DNA of 64,000 bases, taken from Anaeromonas frigoriresistens. Its GTDB lineage: Bacteria > Bacillota > Clostridia > Tissierellales > SIT17. Every line of letters begins with the position of its first letter. The first letter of the stretch is position 1. A program made the translations under genes and the position numbers. The stretch lies in the NCBI RefSeq assembly GCF_016820655.1, contig NZ_WSFT01000053.1, forward strand, positions 372,001 to 436,000, in the 5' to 3' direction. The notes beneath the pieces were generated by a model that searched no databases, was not told where the DNA came from, and saw nothing but the letters and a program-made list of their open reading frames with translations. Below are positions 25,608 to 35,057 of this stretch, one piece after another.

Positions 25608-26657
25608 TTATAACCTTATTATTGATCCAATATTATTTAGGTACTCCATTGTATCTATGGCTTTCATTTTTTTACCTAGTCTTAATGGATATATATCCTT
25701 TAGTTGCCAGGTTTGAATATTAAGTTTTTCTTCTAGATATTTATCTAATCCTTTTAATCTTGAGCCACCACCATAAATGTATATTCCATCTATTTTATTA
25801 CCTCTATTTATATTTCTATAATATGTGAATATCTTTTCTATATCTGATATCCATTCATCTAATCCAGCAGTAATCAATGTATGAATAATATCATAAGAAT
25901 TCATATTATCTTCATATAAATCGAAATCTTCCTTTTTTGACTTAGCTTCTGATAATTCCAGATTAAAAGCATTAGCAAGACCTATGTCTATGTCTCTACT
26001 TCCCCTTTCAATTACCCTATTAAATACAGAGGTGTAATTAGAAATAATATTTATATTTATATTTTTATATCCAATATCTATAAAAGCTAATGTATCGTTT
26101 TCATTTATAATCTTAGTATTTATTCTTGATTTCTTATGGATAAGTTTAGATACAGCATTAGAATTCAGATCTAGCGCATAAGGATCTAAATCTAACACTT
26201 CTAATAGTTCCATATATCCTTCAACTATCTTTTTAGGAATTGCTACTACTAATAGTCTTAGTTTCTTTACACTATCCTCTTCAAATTCTTCTCGTTTTCT
26301 ATAGTCAATGACATAGTCATCTAACATGATAGGTAGGAATTGTTCTATTTCATACCTAACCATTTCCTCTAATTCATCTTCTTTAGCAAAAGGAAGCATT
26401 ATCTCTCGAGATATTACATTGGGATAATCTAAAGTAATAACACCTTTACTTCCTTTAAATCCATGCTTATCTAAATTTTCTTTAATATAGGAGGATAGTG
26501 TATGAATATTCATTATATTTCCATCATCTATAGAATTCTTTGGAGTATTTATAGTGATAGCATTTTCTAATGTTATATTCTTATTTAATTGTTTGACTTC
26601 TAACATCTTTATGTTTTCATTACCTATATCTAATGAAATGATCTTTTTACTAAACAT
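25608..26657 (-). CDS. pilM: Type IV pilus assembly protein PilM
   Basis: A 349-residue actin-like cytosolic ATPase-fold protein. It begins MFSKKIISLDIGNENIKMLE, followed by the phosphate-binding LAFIDIGYKNININII and the glycine-rich IYIYGGGSRLKGLDKYLEEK. PilM binds the PilN N-terminus and links the platform to the motor. Length is typical. The start follows AGGAGG. It is 51 bases after pilD; a 40-base palindrome lies in this gap. Confidence 0.93.
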   Translation of the reverse strand: MFSKKIISLDIGNENIKMLEVKQLNKNITLENAITINTPKNSIDDGNIMNIHTLSSYIKENLDKHGFKGSKGVITLDYPNVISREIMLPFAKEDELEEMVRYEIEQFLPIMLDDYVIDYRKREEFEEDSVKKLRLLVVAIPKKIVEGYMELLEVLDLDPYALDLNSNAVSKLIHKKSRINTKIINENDTLAFIDIGYKNININIISNYTSVFNRVIERGSRDIDIGLANAFNLELSEAKSKKEDFDLYEDNMNSYDIIHTLITAGLDEWISDIEKIFTYYRNINRGNKIDGIYIYGGGSRLKGLDKYLEEKLNIQTWQLKDIYPLRLGKKMKAIDTMEYLNNIGSIIRL

Positions 26658-26675
26658 AGCTTCCTCCTATTTTTA

Positions 26676-26715
26676 ATTTTAAGGGTTTATTAAATATTTA
26701 ATAAACCCTTAAAAT
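26676..26715 (-). repeat. 40-bp perfect palindrome between pilD and pilM
   Basis: Perfect inverted repeat centred at 26695/26696; arms contain TTTTAAGGGTTTATTAAAT. It includes the pilD stop codon (26709-26711). The minus-strand sequence after it is ATTAAAAATAGG with no U-run, so simple intrinsic termination is unlikely. RNA processing, a stability block or an attenuator inside the pilus operon are possibilities. Confidence 0.85.
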
Positions 26716-27452
26716 ATAATTTTTAAATAAATATTTAATATTTCTTCTGAAAACAGCATTACTATTAATCCTGCAATAGCTAAAAAGGGCCCAAAAGGTA
26801 TAGCATCCTTTCTGGATTTTATCTTTGTAGCTAAGAGGATAAGGGAGATAATAGCCCCTAAAATAAAGGATAATATCATTACCATAAATACCTTTAATCC
26901 AAAGATATATCCTAATAGGGCTATTAATTTAATATCTCCTCCACCCATTCCCCCCTTTGATGCTATTGCAATAAGTAAAAATAATCCTCCCCCTATTAAT
27001 AGTCCTAAAAGACCATTTAATAGTGATGTTGGAAAATTATATAATAAATGTGTAAGGGAAACTATAATAAATCCAACTATAAGTATCTTATCTGGTATAA
27101 TCTGATAGCGATAATCTATAAAACTTATCACTATCAATATACTTGATATAAGCATGTACATAATTGAAAGGACGCTTAAACCCAGTTTTAAATATATACT
27201 TAAATATAATAGTCCATTTAATACCTCAACTATTGGATATTGTAAAGATATTTTATCATTACACTGTCTACATCTTCCCCGCAAGAAGATATAGCTTAGT
27301 ATTGGTATTAAGTCCCATGGTTTAAGTTCCTCTCCACAGCTTGAGCATTTAGAAGGTGGATAGGATATAGATTTCTGCCTAGGTATACGATATATGCATA
27401 CGTTAAGGAATGAACCTATTATTATGCCGAGTATAGTTATGAGTATTGGCAT
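26709..27452 (-). CDS. pilD: Prepilin peptidase PilD
   Basis: A 247-residue polytopic aspartic protease that cleaves prepilin leaders and methylates the new N-terminus. Four cysteines in the cytoplasmic loop (KCSSCGEEL and RCRQCNDK, residues 36-75) and both catalytic Asp motifs (FIDYRYQIIPDKI and GGMGGGDIKLIALLG) are present. About seven or eight membrane helices. Bifunctional because the zinc-type cysteine domain is retained. Only a weak ribosome site precedes the ATG at 27452; it is six bases after pilA, so coupling to it is likely. Confidence 0.95.
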   Translation of the reverse strand: MPILITILGIIIGSFLNVCIYRIPRQKSISYPPSKCSSCGEELKPWDLIPILSYIFLRGRCRQCNDKISLQYPIVEVLNGLLYLSIYLKLGLSVLSIMYMLISSILIVISFIDYRYQIIPDKILIVGFIIVSLTHLLYNFPTSLLNGLLGLLIGGGLFLLIAIASKGGMGGGDIKLIALLGYIFGLKVFMVMILSFILGAIISLILLATKIKSRKDAIPFGPFLAIAGLIVMLFSEEILNIYLKIIF

Positions 27453-27458
27453 TGGTTG

Positions 27459-27857
27459 TTATTTCTTTTCAGGCTTATCGTCTGGTGGATTAGGATATAA
27501 CACAGTACCTCCTGATCCATACTTAATTTCAGCTTTACCATCAGTAATAGTTACATCAAAAGTGTTTGTTCCATATTGAGGAGTTGTTTGATTATTATCA
27601 AGATATTTTGACTCTAATTCGGTTAATATATCTGTTGTTGTGTCATCAATATCTCCATTAGCATATGCTAATTCAGCAGTTTTTCCAATATTAGCCGCTG
27701 ATGCTATATCAGCTTTCCAAGCTGCATCATCTTGAAAATCTAGAAACTTTGGCACTGCTATCGCCGCAATAATACCTAATATAGCTAATACTACTATAAG
27801 TTCTACTAATGTAAATCCTTTGTTGTTTTTAATTCTCTTTTGAATTGCTTTTATCAT
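27459..27857 (-). CDS. pilA: Major pilin PilA
   Basis: A 132-residue prepilin and the likely main pilus subunit. The leader MIKAIQKRIKNNKG is cut before FTLVELIVVLAILGIIAAIA; Glu5 is present. The head is short, begins VPKFLDFQDDAAWKADIASA, and lacks cysteines, so no disulphide-bonded D-region as in proteobacterial pilins. The Pro/Asp/Lys-rich tail (residues 122-132) is unusual but short. Single copy in the cluster and placed between pilC and pilD. Confidence 0.93.
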   Translation of the reverse strand: MIKAIQKRIKNNKGFTLVELIVVLAILGIIAAIAVPKFLDFQDDAAWKADIASAANIGKTAELAYANGDIDDTTTDILTELESKYLDNNQTTPQYGTNTFDVTITDGKAEIKYGSGGTVLYPNPPDDKPEKK

Positions 27858-27884
27858 TTTTACATACCTCCTTAAAATTTTATC

Positions 27885-29093
27885 CTAATAGGATATTGTA
27901 TTTATCATATCAAACATAGGAAGAACCATAGCTATTACAATTGAACCTATGATTATAGCCATCACTATTATCATAATAGGTTCAAGTAATGATGTGAACT
28001 TCTCTATGGCTGATTCGACTTCTTCGTCATAAAAATCAGCTGTTTTGTTCAATATATCATCTAATGCCCCTGACTCTTCTCCGACATTTACCATCACAGA
28101 TACCATTGGAGGAAAGAGGTTTGTCCCCTCCATTACGTTACCTAGTGTATTACCCTTTTTTATCTCATCTTGAGCATGTCCAATAAATTCACTTCCAACT
28201 TTATTCCCTAATACATTGCTTACCAAATCTAAAGATTCCATAAGAGATATACCACTAGTTTGTAGTAGAGCTAAAGTTCTTGTGAATCTAGATGTCATTA
28301 TCATTTTTAATGTATTATTAAGTACTGGTATTCTTAGTTTTAATTTATCTAATACATATCTACCTCTATCAGTACTCTTATATTTTTTTAATGAAAAAGC
28401 TAATATTAGAAGAAGTATGACTAATATATACCATAAGTCTCTTATAGTATAGCTTACAGCTAATAGAGCTTTAGTAGGTCCAGGTAAGGGTACACCGCTT
28501 CCTTCAAACATGCTTACAAAGGTGGGCATCACTACGGTTAGTAAGAATATAACAACAAATATTGACACTACTGATAATATAATAGGATATATCATTGCAC
28601 TTCTTACTTTATTGTTTATTTTATTTTCCTTTTCGTAATGATCTGCCATCTTTTCCATCATAATATCAAGGTTTCCTGTGTTTTCTCCTGCCATTACCAT
28701 GTTAATAAATAAATCTGGAAAAGTATCTTTTTGTTTTAACATAGACTCAGAGAAGGTTAATCCCTTTTGTAAATCTTCATGAATCTCTGCTACAGCTTTT
28801 CTTAGCTTTTTATTTGTGGTTTGTTTCCTTAATATGTCTACAATAGTTAGTATAGTAATTCCCGAGTTTAACATAGCATAAAATTGCCTTGCAAATATTG
28901 ATATATCCTTAGATTTAACTTTACTAAAGGGTGTTAATTTTATCTCCTTACTTCCCTGTACAGCTTTAATTGAAACAGGATAGTATCCATTACTTCTAAG
29001 TATAGCTATGACTTCTTCTTTAGTATCTACATCATAGAATCCTTGTACCTTCTTACCATCCTGTTTAATAGCACTATATTCAAACTCAGCCAT
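27885..29093 (-). CDS. pilC: Type IV pilus platform protein PilC
   Basis: A 402-residue inner-membrane platform with two GspF domains (about 70-195 and 270-395) and three membrane helices. Family markers: FARQFYAMLNSGITIL, GENTGNLDIMMEKMADHYE, VGEESGALDDILNKTADFYD and a C-terminal LLEPIMIIVMAIIIG. The ATG at 29093 follows AGGGGGAGAAC; a longer frame overlaps pilT and is less likely. It connects the PilB/PilT motors to the pilus base. Confidence 0.95.
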   Translation of the reverse strand: MAEFEYSAIKQDGKKVQGFYDVDTKEEVIAILRSNGYYPVSIKAVQGSKEIKLTPFSKVKSKDISIFARQFYAMLNSGITILTIVDILRKQTTNKKLRKAVAEIHEDLQKGLTFSESMLKQKDTFPDLFINMVMAGENTGNLDIMMEKMADHYEKENKINNKVRSAMIYPIILSVVSIFVVIFLLTVVMPTFVSMFEGSGVPLPGPTKALLAVSYTIRDLWYILVILLLILAFSLKKYKSTDRGRYVLDKLKLRIPVLNNTLKMIMTSRFTRTLALLQTSGISLMESLDLVSNVLGNKVGSEFIGHAQDEIKKGNTLGNVMEGTNLFPPMVSVMVNVGEESGALDDILNKTADFYDEEVESAIEKFTSLLEPIMIIVMAIIIGSIVIAMVLPMFDMINTISY

Positions 29094-29103
29094 GTTCTCC
29101 CCC

Positions 29104-30159
29104 TTATATTCCAATATACCTCTTCACCATATCCTTATCAATAGAATGATTTTCCAAATCATCCTTTGAAATTATTCCTCTTTTATAAAGATTCATAAGG
29201 CTATTATCCATACTATCCATTCCATATTTCTTTCCAGTAACTATTGCAGTCTGAATCTGATGAGCTTTTCCTTCTCTTATCAAGTTCTTAATAGCAGGAG
29301 TAGCTACCATTGTTTCAATAGCCAATGCCCTTCCTGTGTTATCTTTATTAGGTAATAATTGTTGAGATATTATTCCCTCTAAAACGTTGGATAATTGTAC
29401 TCTTATTTGTTGTTGTTGTTCAGAAGGAAATACATCAATTATCCTATCAATAGTCTTTGCTGCACCTATTGTATGCAATGTAGATAGAACTAAATGTCCA
29501 GTCTCTGCAGCTATAAGGGCTGTTGATATGGTTTCTAGGTCTCTCATTTCACCTACCAATATAACATCTGGATCCTGTCTTAGAGCAGACCTTAAAGCTT
29601 CTGCAAAGGAATATGAATCTGTTCCTATTTCCCTTTGATTAACAATACTCTTATTATGCTTATGTAAGTATTCAATAGGGTCCTCTAAAGTCAATATATG
29701 ATCTTTTCTAGTATTATTTATCTCATTAATCATTGATGCTAATGTAGTAGATTTACCACTACCAGTTGGTCCAGTAACTAATACTAGTCCCCTTCTTTTG
29801 GTAGTAAGCTCTTTAATTAGAGATGGTAATTGCAATTCTTCTATTGTTGGTATACTAAGGGAGACAGTCCTTATAGCAACTCCATATGTACCCCTTTGTT
29901 TATATACATTTACTCTAAATCTGCCTATTCCCTGTATAGAATGGGATTTATCTAGTTGTCCCTTTTCTTCTAAAATATTTAATTCCTTTTCATCTAATAT
30001 TTGTTTCACTAGATTATGATTATCTTCTGGTGTTAATGACTCACCCTCCATCTTTTCAAGATGGCCATTAATCCTTAATACTGGTGGATAACCTACAGTA
30101 ATGTGTAAATCTGAAGCCTTCATATTAATTGCCTTGTTTAAAAGTTCTTTTATATTCAT
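29104..30159 (-). CDS. pilT: Pilus retraction ATPase PilT
   Basis: A 351-residue hexameric ATPase that depolymerises pili. Walker A VTGPTGSGKSTTLAS, Asp box TLEDPIEYLH, Walker B QDPDVILVGEMRDLETI, His box THLVLSTLHT-type (here TGHLVLSTLHTIGAA). It starts MNIKELLNKAINMKASDLHI, which is characteristic for PilT, as opposed to PilB. Retraction ATPase implies twitching movement or DNA uptake. The C-terminus has the SMDNSLMNLYKRGII pattern. Confidence 0.95.
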   Translation of the reverse strand: MNIKELLNKAINMKASDLHITVGYPPVLRINGHLEKMEGESLTPEDNHNLVKQILDEKELNILEEKGQLDKSHSIQGIGRFRVNVYKQRGTYGVAIRTVSLSIPTIEELQLPSLIKELTTKRRGLVLVTGPTGSGKSTTLASMINEINNTRKDHILTLEDPIEYLHKHNKSIVNQREIGTDSYSFAEALRSALRQDPDVILVGEMRDLETISTALIAAETGHLVLSTLHTIGAAKTIDRIIDVFPSEQQQQIRVQLSNVLEGIISQQLLPNKDNTGRALAIETMVATPAIKNLIREGKAHQIQTAIVTGKKYGMDSMDNSLMNLYKRGIISKDDLENHSIDKDMVKRYIGI

Positions 30160-30167
30160 ATAATCAC

Positions 30168-31847
30168 CTACTCCGTCGTATATGTTACTTTTAATAATTC
30201 ATCAATTGATGTTATACCTTTTACTACTAATGATTTATTGTTTGACCACAATGAAGTCATACCATTACTCTTAGCTCTATCTCTTATCTCATCTATCGAA
30301 TCATTATTATTGATGCTGATCCTAATATCCTTGTCCACATCTAATATTTCATGAATAGCAATTCTGCCTTTGTAACCAGACTGATAGCATTTATTGCACC
30401 CTTTGCCTTTATGTAAAGAAATATCTTCAGCTGTATTTAAAATTTCTTTTTCTTCCTCAGTAATAGTATAATGAATTTTACAATTATCACATATTCTTCT
30501 TACTAACCGTTGAGCTAGTACCCCTATTACTGATGAAGATACTAAATAGGGTTCTATCCCCATATCTACTAATCTAGATACTGTAGAAGGAGCATCATTA
30601 GTATGCATAGTACTTATCACAAGATGTCCTGTTATGGAGGCTCTTACAGCAAGCCGGGCTGTTTCTTCATCCCTTATCTCACCAATCATTATTATATCCG
30701 GGTCTTGTCTTAAAATAGATCTAAGTCCTGCTGAAAATGTCAAGCCAGCCTTAGGATTAATCTGAACTTGGTTTATTCCATCTAACCTATATTCCACTGG
30801 ATCTTCTAGGGTGATAATATTCTTACCAATATTATTTAGTTCCTTTAATGCAGTATATAATGTAGTAGTTTTCCCACTCCCGGTTGGACCAGTCACTAGG
30901 ATTATACCATTGGGTTTACTTAGTAAGCTATCAAACCTTGATAGATTATCTTCTGTGAATCCAAGCTCTGTCTTAGATAATATAACATTTGATCTATCTA
31001 ATAGTCTTATAACTATCTTTTCACCAAATACTGTGGGCAAACTAGATACCCTTAGATCAACTTCTCTACCATCAATATTTAACTCTACCCTGCCATCTTG
31101 CGGAATCCTTCTCTCTGCAATATTCATCTTTGCCATTATTTTTATCCTGGTTATTATTGCTGAATGAGTATTTTTAGAAGGACTCATTATTTCTTGTAGA
31201 GTTCCATCTATTCTAAATCTAATCCTTACTCTATTTTCAAAGGGCTCTATATGTATGTCACTAGCCTTTGATGTAATAGCTTGTTTTATAAATGAATTAA
31301 CTAGTCTAACTACTGGTGCATTATTTATCTCATTTAGCATTTCATCATCTAAATCCGGTAAATTGTCAATATCATATTGTTCTTTTAAATCCTCTATAGC
31401 CTTTTCTGCACTCTTTTTCCCATAATATTGCTCAATTGAAGTTATGATATTTTGTTTAGTTGAAATAACAGGCTCTACATCTAGTCCAGATGAAATCTTA
31501 ACATCATCTATTGCAAATAGGTTCAGTGGATCTGACATTGCCACTACTAATTTACCTCTATCCTTTTTTATAGGAATTAAGACATATTTTCTAGCAATAG
31601 TTTCTGATATAAGGTTTACTACTTCTGGCTCAATAAAATATTTTTGTAAATCAACATGGGGTATTCCCATTTGAAACTCTAAAACTTCTATTATATCTGC
31701 CTCTGTAACATACCCATTATCTACCAGGATTTCCCCTAACTTTTTGCCAGAAGATTTTTGAATCTTTAAGGCTTCACTTAATTGCTCTTCAGTAATTTTA
31801 TTTACTGATACTAGCAAATCACCCAATCTTTTAATGGATTTACTCAT
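30168..31847 (-). CDS. pilB: Pilus extension ATPase PilB
   Basis: A 559-residue GspE-family ATPase. The N-terminal MshEN-type domain (residues 1-150, RLGDLLVSVNKITEEQL and LGEILVDNGYVTEADII) matches motifs that bind cyclic di-GMP in some homologues, though the ligand cannot be predicted from sequence alone. The motor has VTGPTGSGKTTTLYTAL, ITLEDPVEYRLDG and a zinc tetracysteine CDNC...CNKC near 465-490. First gene of the pilus operon, 14 bases after aroE. Confidence 0.95.
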   Translation of the reverse strand: MSKSIKRLGDLLVSVNKITEEQLSEALKIQKSSGKKLGEILVDNGYVTEADIIEVLEFQMGIPHVDLQKYFIEPEVVNLISETIARKYVLIPIKKDRGKLVVAMSDPLNLFAIDDVKISSGLDVEPVISTKQNIITSIEQYYGKKSAEKAIEDLKEQYDIDNLPDLDDEMLNEINNAPVVRLVNSFIKQAITSKASDIHIEPFENRVRIRFRIDGTLQEIMSPSKNTHSAIITRIKIMAKMNIAERRIPQDGRVELNIDGREVDLRVSSLPTVFGEKIVIRLLDRSNVILSKTELGFTEDNLSRFDSLLSKPNGIILVTGPTGSGKTTTLYTALKELNNIGKNIITLEDPVEYRLDGINQVQINPKAGLTFSAGLRSILRQDPDIIMIGEIRDEETARLAVRASITGHLVISTMHTNDAPSTVSRLVDMGIEPYLVSSSVIGVLAQRLVRRICDNCKIHYTITEEEKEILNTAEDISLHKGKGCNKCYQSGYKGRIAIHEILDVDKDIRISINNNDSIDEIRDRAKSNGMTSLWSNNKSLVVKGITSIDELLKVTYTTE

Positions 31848-31861
31848 CTCATCACCTACAT

Positions 31862-32728
31862 CTACTTATTAGTATTAATTTCTATGTTATTTTTCATAAT
31901 CCTTTTTTTTATGTTGTTTTTCATCAAAAAATAATCTAAATTTTCAGACAACCATATATTCTCACTTAATAGGGCTTGATGTATCAACATATCTAATCCA
32001 TCTATTGTAATTTTATTTTGTTTTTTAGATTCTTTTAAGAATTTAGTAGGCCTAGGTTTATATATAATGTCATAAATAATAGTATCGTCATCAAAAATTG
32101 AAGGATCTATAGGCATGTCTATAATATTTGGAAACATACCTATAGATGTAGTATTGATTACTATATCATAGCAATCCACTATATTATTTTTTTCAATAAA
32201 TTTAACATCTAAATTCTCATAAGTATTATTTATATCTGAGACTAGATTTTTTGCTCTTTTAATTGTTCTGTTAGTTATATGTAATTTATGAATACCTTCA
32301 TTAGCTAAAGTCATAGCTATAGCTCTACTTGCTCCACCTGCTCCAAGTATAAGGACATTCTTGTTATTTAGGTTGATATTTCTTTCCTCTAGAGATTTAA
32401 TAAACCCTAGACCATCGGTGTTGTAGCCTACTAGCTTTCCATCTATATTCTTAACAGTATTTACAGCACCTATATCTTTAGCTAATTTATCTATTTCATC
32501 TAGATAGATCATAATCTTTTCTTTATATGGAATGGTAACATTAAATCCTTTTATACCTAGAGCTTTTATTCCATCTATAGACTTTTCTAAATCTTCCACA
32601 TTGAAGGTTAAATATGTAGAGTTGATCTTATTCCATTCAAAGCTAATATTGTGAATTAAAGGTGACAAACTCTTTGATACAGGATTTCCTATAAGACAAA
32701 AGAGACTGGTATCAGAATCAATTTTCAA
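31862..32728 (-). CDS. aroE: Shikimate dehydrogenase
   Basis: A 288-residue NADPH enzyme that reduces 3-dehydroshikimate. Visible are LIGNPVSKSLSPLIHN, the FNVTIPYKEKIM loop with catalytic Lys, the GAVNTV motif, the NADP-binding LILGAGGASRAIAMTLA and DMLIHQALLS. The start is a TTG at 32728 seven bases after AGGAGAG. It lies between yqeG and pilB; the 3' neighbour genes are for pili, and the other shikimate genes (aroK, aroQ) appear only 12 kb further, across the pilus cluster. The last 14 residues (KKRIMKNNIEIN) are Lys/Asn rich. Confidence 0.95.
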   Translation of the reverse strand: MKIDSDTSLFCLIGNPVSKSLSPLIHNISFEWNKINSTYLTFNVEDLEKSIDGIKALGIKGFNVTIPYKEKIMIYLDEIDKLAKDIGAVNTVKNIDGKLVGYNTDGLGFIKSLEERNINLNNKNVLILGAGGASRAIAMTLANEGIHKLHITNRTIKRAKNLVSDINNTYENLDVKFIEKNNIVDCYDIVINTTSIGMFPNIIDMPIDPSIFDDDTIIYDIIYKPRPTKFLKESKKQNKITIDGLDMLIHQALLSENIWLSENLDYFLMKNNIKKRIMKNNIEINTNK

Positions 32729-32729
32729 A

Positions 32730-33230
32730 TTAATTCTCTCCTTTTTTAATTTTTCTTAATACAAACCTTTCAAACCTTCTAACTATAGTAGTCCACCAAA
32801 ACTCTTTGCTTCTAATAGGTACAACAAGGATTGTATATATACCCATTCTATTACCACCTAAAACATCTGTAAAAATTTGATCTCCAATAATTGCTGTATT
32901 AGTTTTATCCGTTCCTAAAGTTTTCATTGCTTTATAAAAAGGTGCTTTAGTTGGTTTTTTAGCAGAATGAACTGCATGAATTTTAATTTTCTCTGTAAAC
33001 TTAACCACTCTATCCTCAGTATTATTAGAAACTAAACATATCTCTAACCCATGCTCTCTTATTTCATCAAACCATTTTATGACACTTACAGGAGCAGTCT
33101 TTTTGTCCCAAGCCACTAAAGTATTGTCAATGTCCACTATTAACCCTTTTATTCCATCATCCACTAGTTTTTGTAAATCAATTTCAAATATAGAATCAAC
33201 ATATAATTTTGGTACTAATAAATTTCTCAT
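32730..33230 (-). CDS. yqeG: YqeG family HAD-type phosphatase
   Basis: A 166-residue HAD-superfamily protein. Motif I is GLIVDIDNTLVAWDKK, motif II LVSNNTEDRVV, motif III AKKPTK and motif IV GDQIFTDVLGGNRMG. YqeG is a predicted phosphatase, related to mitochondrial phosphatidylglycerophosphatase GEP4. In B. subtilis yqeG heads yqeG-yqeH-aroE, so the aroE neighbour here is expected, though yqeH is absent. Start at 33230 behind GGAGGTG; the upstream in-frame Met at 33290 would add a hydrophobic tail that has no ribosome site. Confidence 0.9.
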   Translation of the reverse strand: MRNLLVPKLYVDSIFEIDLQKLVDDGIKGLIVDIDNTLVAWDKKTAPVSVIKWFDEIREHGLEICLVSNNTEDRVVKFTEKIKIHAVHSAKKPTKAPFYKAMKTLGTDKTNTAIIGDQIFTDVLGGNRMGIYTILVVPIRSKEFWWTTIVRRFERFVLRKIKKGEN

Positions 33231-33340
33231 AATTACACCTCCGCTTAATAATAGTATTATGTATTTTAGTAACAAATATAAGTATAACAAATTTTCATCA
33301 ATATATAGAATTTTTCTATTACTTTATTCTACAAAAGAAT

Positions 33341-33360
33341 AACAGGCCTCTAAGCCTGCT
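33341..33360 (-). terminator. Probable terminator after orphan gene
   Basis: A seven-bp stem (AGCAGGC with GCCTGTT) with six-base loop overlaps the stop codon of the 106-residue orphan gene (33359-33361) and is followed by ATTCTTTTG on the minus strand. It separates that gene from yqeG. Confidence 0.65.
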
Positions 33361-33679
33361 ATTTTATATCAGCTTCTCTTATTTTTGCTACTTTGTTAAG
33401 TAACTGAGCTTTTTCATTCTTGCTTAATTCTTCAATCTCTTTTTTATCAAATTTTTCTTTGTCTTCCTCATAGTTAATATAAATGGTATTCTCTAGTTCA
33501 GATATAAGATACTTATTTAATTCTTCTTCTGATAATTCATGGGAATTCTCATATTTATGAAAAAGTTCTTCTGTAATTTCTTCATCAGGGTTTAATCTAA
33601 ATGATATTGCATCACCCTTATCTGAAATAAAACTATAAAGATGTAAATACTCTCTCTTTTTAGATTGTTTATCTGCCAT
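33359..33679 (-). CDS. Small charged protein, unknown
   Basis: A 106-residue cytosolic protein with no recognisable family. It has a lysine-rich start (MADKQSKKREYLHLYSF), a middle of high Glu content and a predicted coiled-coil C-terminal half (KDKKEIEELSKNEKAQLL-like). No signal peptide or membrane helix. Preceded by a good AGGAGT ribosome site and followed by a hairpin, so it is probably real and monocistronic. No functional link to the neighbouring transporter or yqeG can be made. Confidence 0.7.
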   Translation of the reverse strand: MADKQSKKREYLHLYSFISDKGDAISFRLNPDEEITEELFHKYENSHELSEEELNKYLISELENTIYINYEEDKEKFDKKEIEELSKNEKAQLLNKVAKIREADIK

Positions 33680-33744
33680 AATATCACTCCTTAAGAATAA
33701 TCTATATATTATAGTTACCCATTTAAAGAATTATTATTGAATAA

Positions 33745-34908
33745 TTAATCTAATCTCACATCTTTAGTATTTAAAAAGATTATTACACTAAAAATAGTAC
33801 TTATAAACAATGATAAAGGTATTATGAAGAAGGAATTAGTTGTGCCTACTAAATCATTAAAATATCCTATTAGAAAATTAACTATCATACTTATACCTGA
33901 AGCAGATGTAATGACGATTCCTGTAACAAAAGAACTATTTCTAGGAAATACTTTGCTAATTGTCACTACTAAAGTAGGAAATACTATAGAGAAGAAAACA
34001 CCAGATATAGAGACAATTATTAACCCTTTATTTCCTAATACTAGACCCAATGTGTATATTGATGTGGCAAAAAACAAGGAAATCATAATACTCTTAAAAT
34101 GTCCTACCTTCTCAACAACAAATCCACCAGTTAGTCTACCTACAGTAAAAATTCCCAAAAATAATGAGGAATAAAAGGCACTTTTATTTTCATTGAAACC
34201 ATGAGAATTTTGCATAAAATTAATAAACCAATTTCCTGTACTCATTTCGGCAGCTACATATAGTCCTAGGGCTATCATATAAAAGTATGTAAGCTTATTT
34301 TTTAATATATATCCCCATTGTATCCTTTTATCTTCTTCATATTTTTCTCTTTCAGGTATTTTCACAAAAAAAGAGATAATGAAAGCTAAAGAATATAATA
34401 TTATTAAGTATAAATATATAGTTCTCCAACTGAATCCTTCATATAGAAGTAAGCCAGCAGTTCTTTGGGTGATAGTAGCTCCTACTCCATAAAAGGAATG
34501 GATCATATTCATTAAAATTGCTTGAAACGCTACACCTAACAGTGGTATTAGAGTATTGATACCAATACCTATTAAGGATATCCCCATATTAATGACAAAC
34601 ATTCCTACTAACAAAACTGTAAAATTAGGAGAGAAAAACAGAATTATCAAAGCTATTAAAGCTGAAAAAATTCCCAATTTAAGAACTTTACCTTGCCCAA
34701 TTTTGTCACATAGTATTCCCCCTAGAAAAGTGAATGTCATATATCCTAGAGAACTAATTATCAGCATAAGTCCCATAGAAGTATCTTCAACATTAAATTC
34801 TCTCTTAAATACTGGTATAAACACTCCCCTTACATTGTCTCCCATAGATATTAGAACCATTAATGCAAAGAGAAATATTATTGTTATTTTATTACTTTTA
34901 TTTGTCAT
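33745..34908 (-). CDS. MFS family transporter
   Basis: A 387-residue major facilitator with about 12 membrane helices. The conserved loop 2-3 motif is GGILCDKIGQGKVLKLG. A second half motif is GGFVVEKVGHFKSI. The start at 34908 follows GAGGTG; the in-frame GTG nine bases upstream overlaps that site. The gene is isolated, so substrate cannot be inferred; candidates are sugars, organic acids or drugs. 138 bases with AT-rich promoter-like sequence separate it from the next gene's terminator. Confidence 0.88.
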   Translation of the reverse strand: MTNKSNKITIIFLFALMVLISMGDNVRGVFIPVFKREFNVEDTSMGLMLIISSLGYMTFTFLGGILCDKIGQGKVLKLGIFSALIALIILFFSPNFTVLLVGMFVINMGISLIGIGINTLIPLLGVAFQAILMNMIHSFYGVGATITQRTAGLLLYEGFSWRTIYLYLIILYSLAFIISFFVKIPEREKYEEDKRIQWGYILKNKLTYFYMIALGLYVAAEMSTGNWFINFMQNSHGFNENKSAFYSSLFLGIFTVGRLTGGFVVEKVGHFKSIMISLFFATSIYTLGLVLGNKGLIIVSISGVFFSIVFPTLVVTISKVFPRNSSFVTGIVITSASGISMIVNFLIGYFNDLVGTTNSFFIIPLSLFISTIFSVIIFLNTKDVRLD

Positions 34909-35022
34909 TGGTATCACCTCATTTATTATATCAACTAATTATATCATAATATATAATATCCTTAATATTAGTTTATAGCTAATCTTTTATAAGTTTTAGT
35001 AATAAAATATAGTTGAAAATCA

Positions 35023-35057
35023 TAAAAATATCTCTACGTATAGTAGAGATATTTTTA
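35023..35057. terminator. Terminator hairpin, symmetric
   Basis: A 14-bp stem TAAAAATATCTCTA with complementary arm and seven-base loop, flanked by T/A runs on both sides. It ends the 124-residue membrane-protein gene on the minus strand; its stop codon lies at the edge of the stem. Confidence 0.88.
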
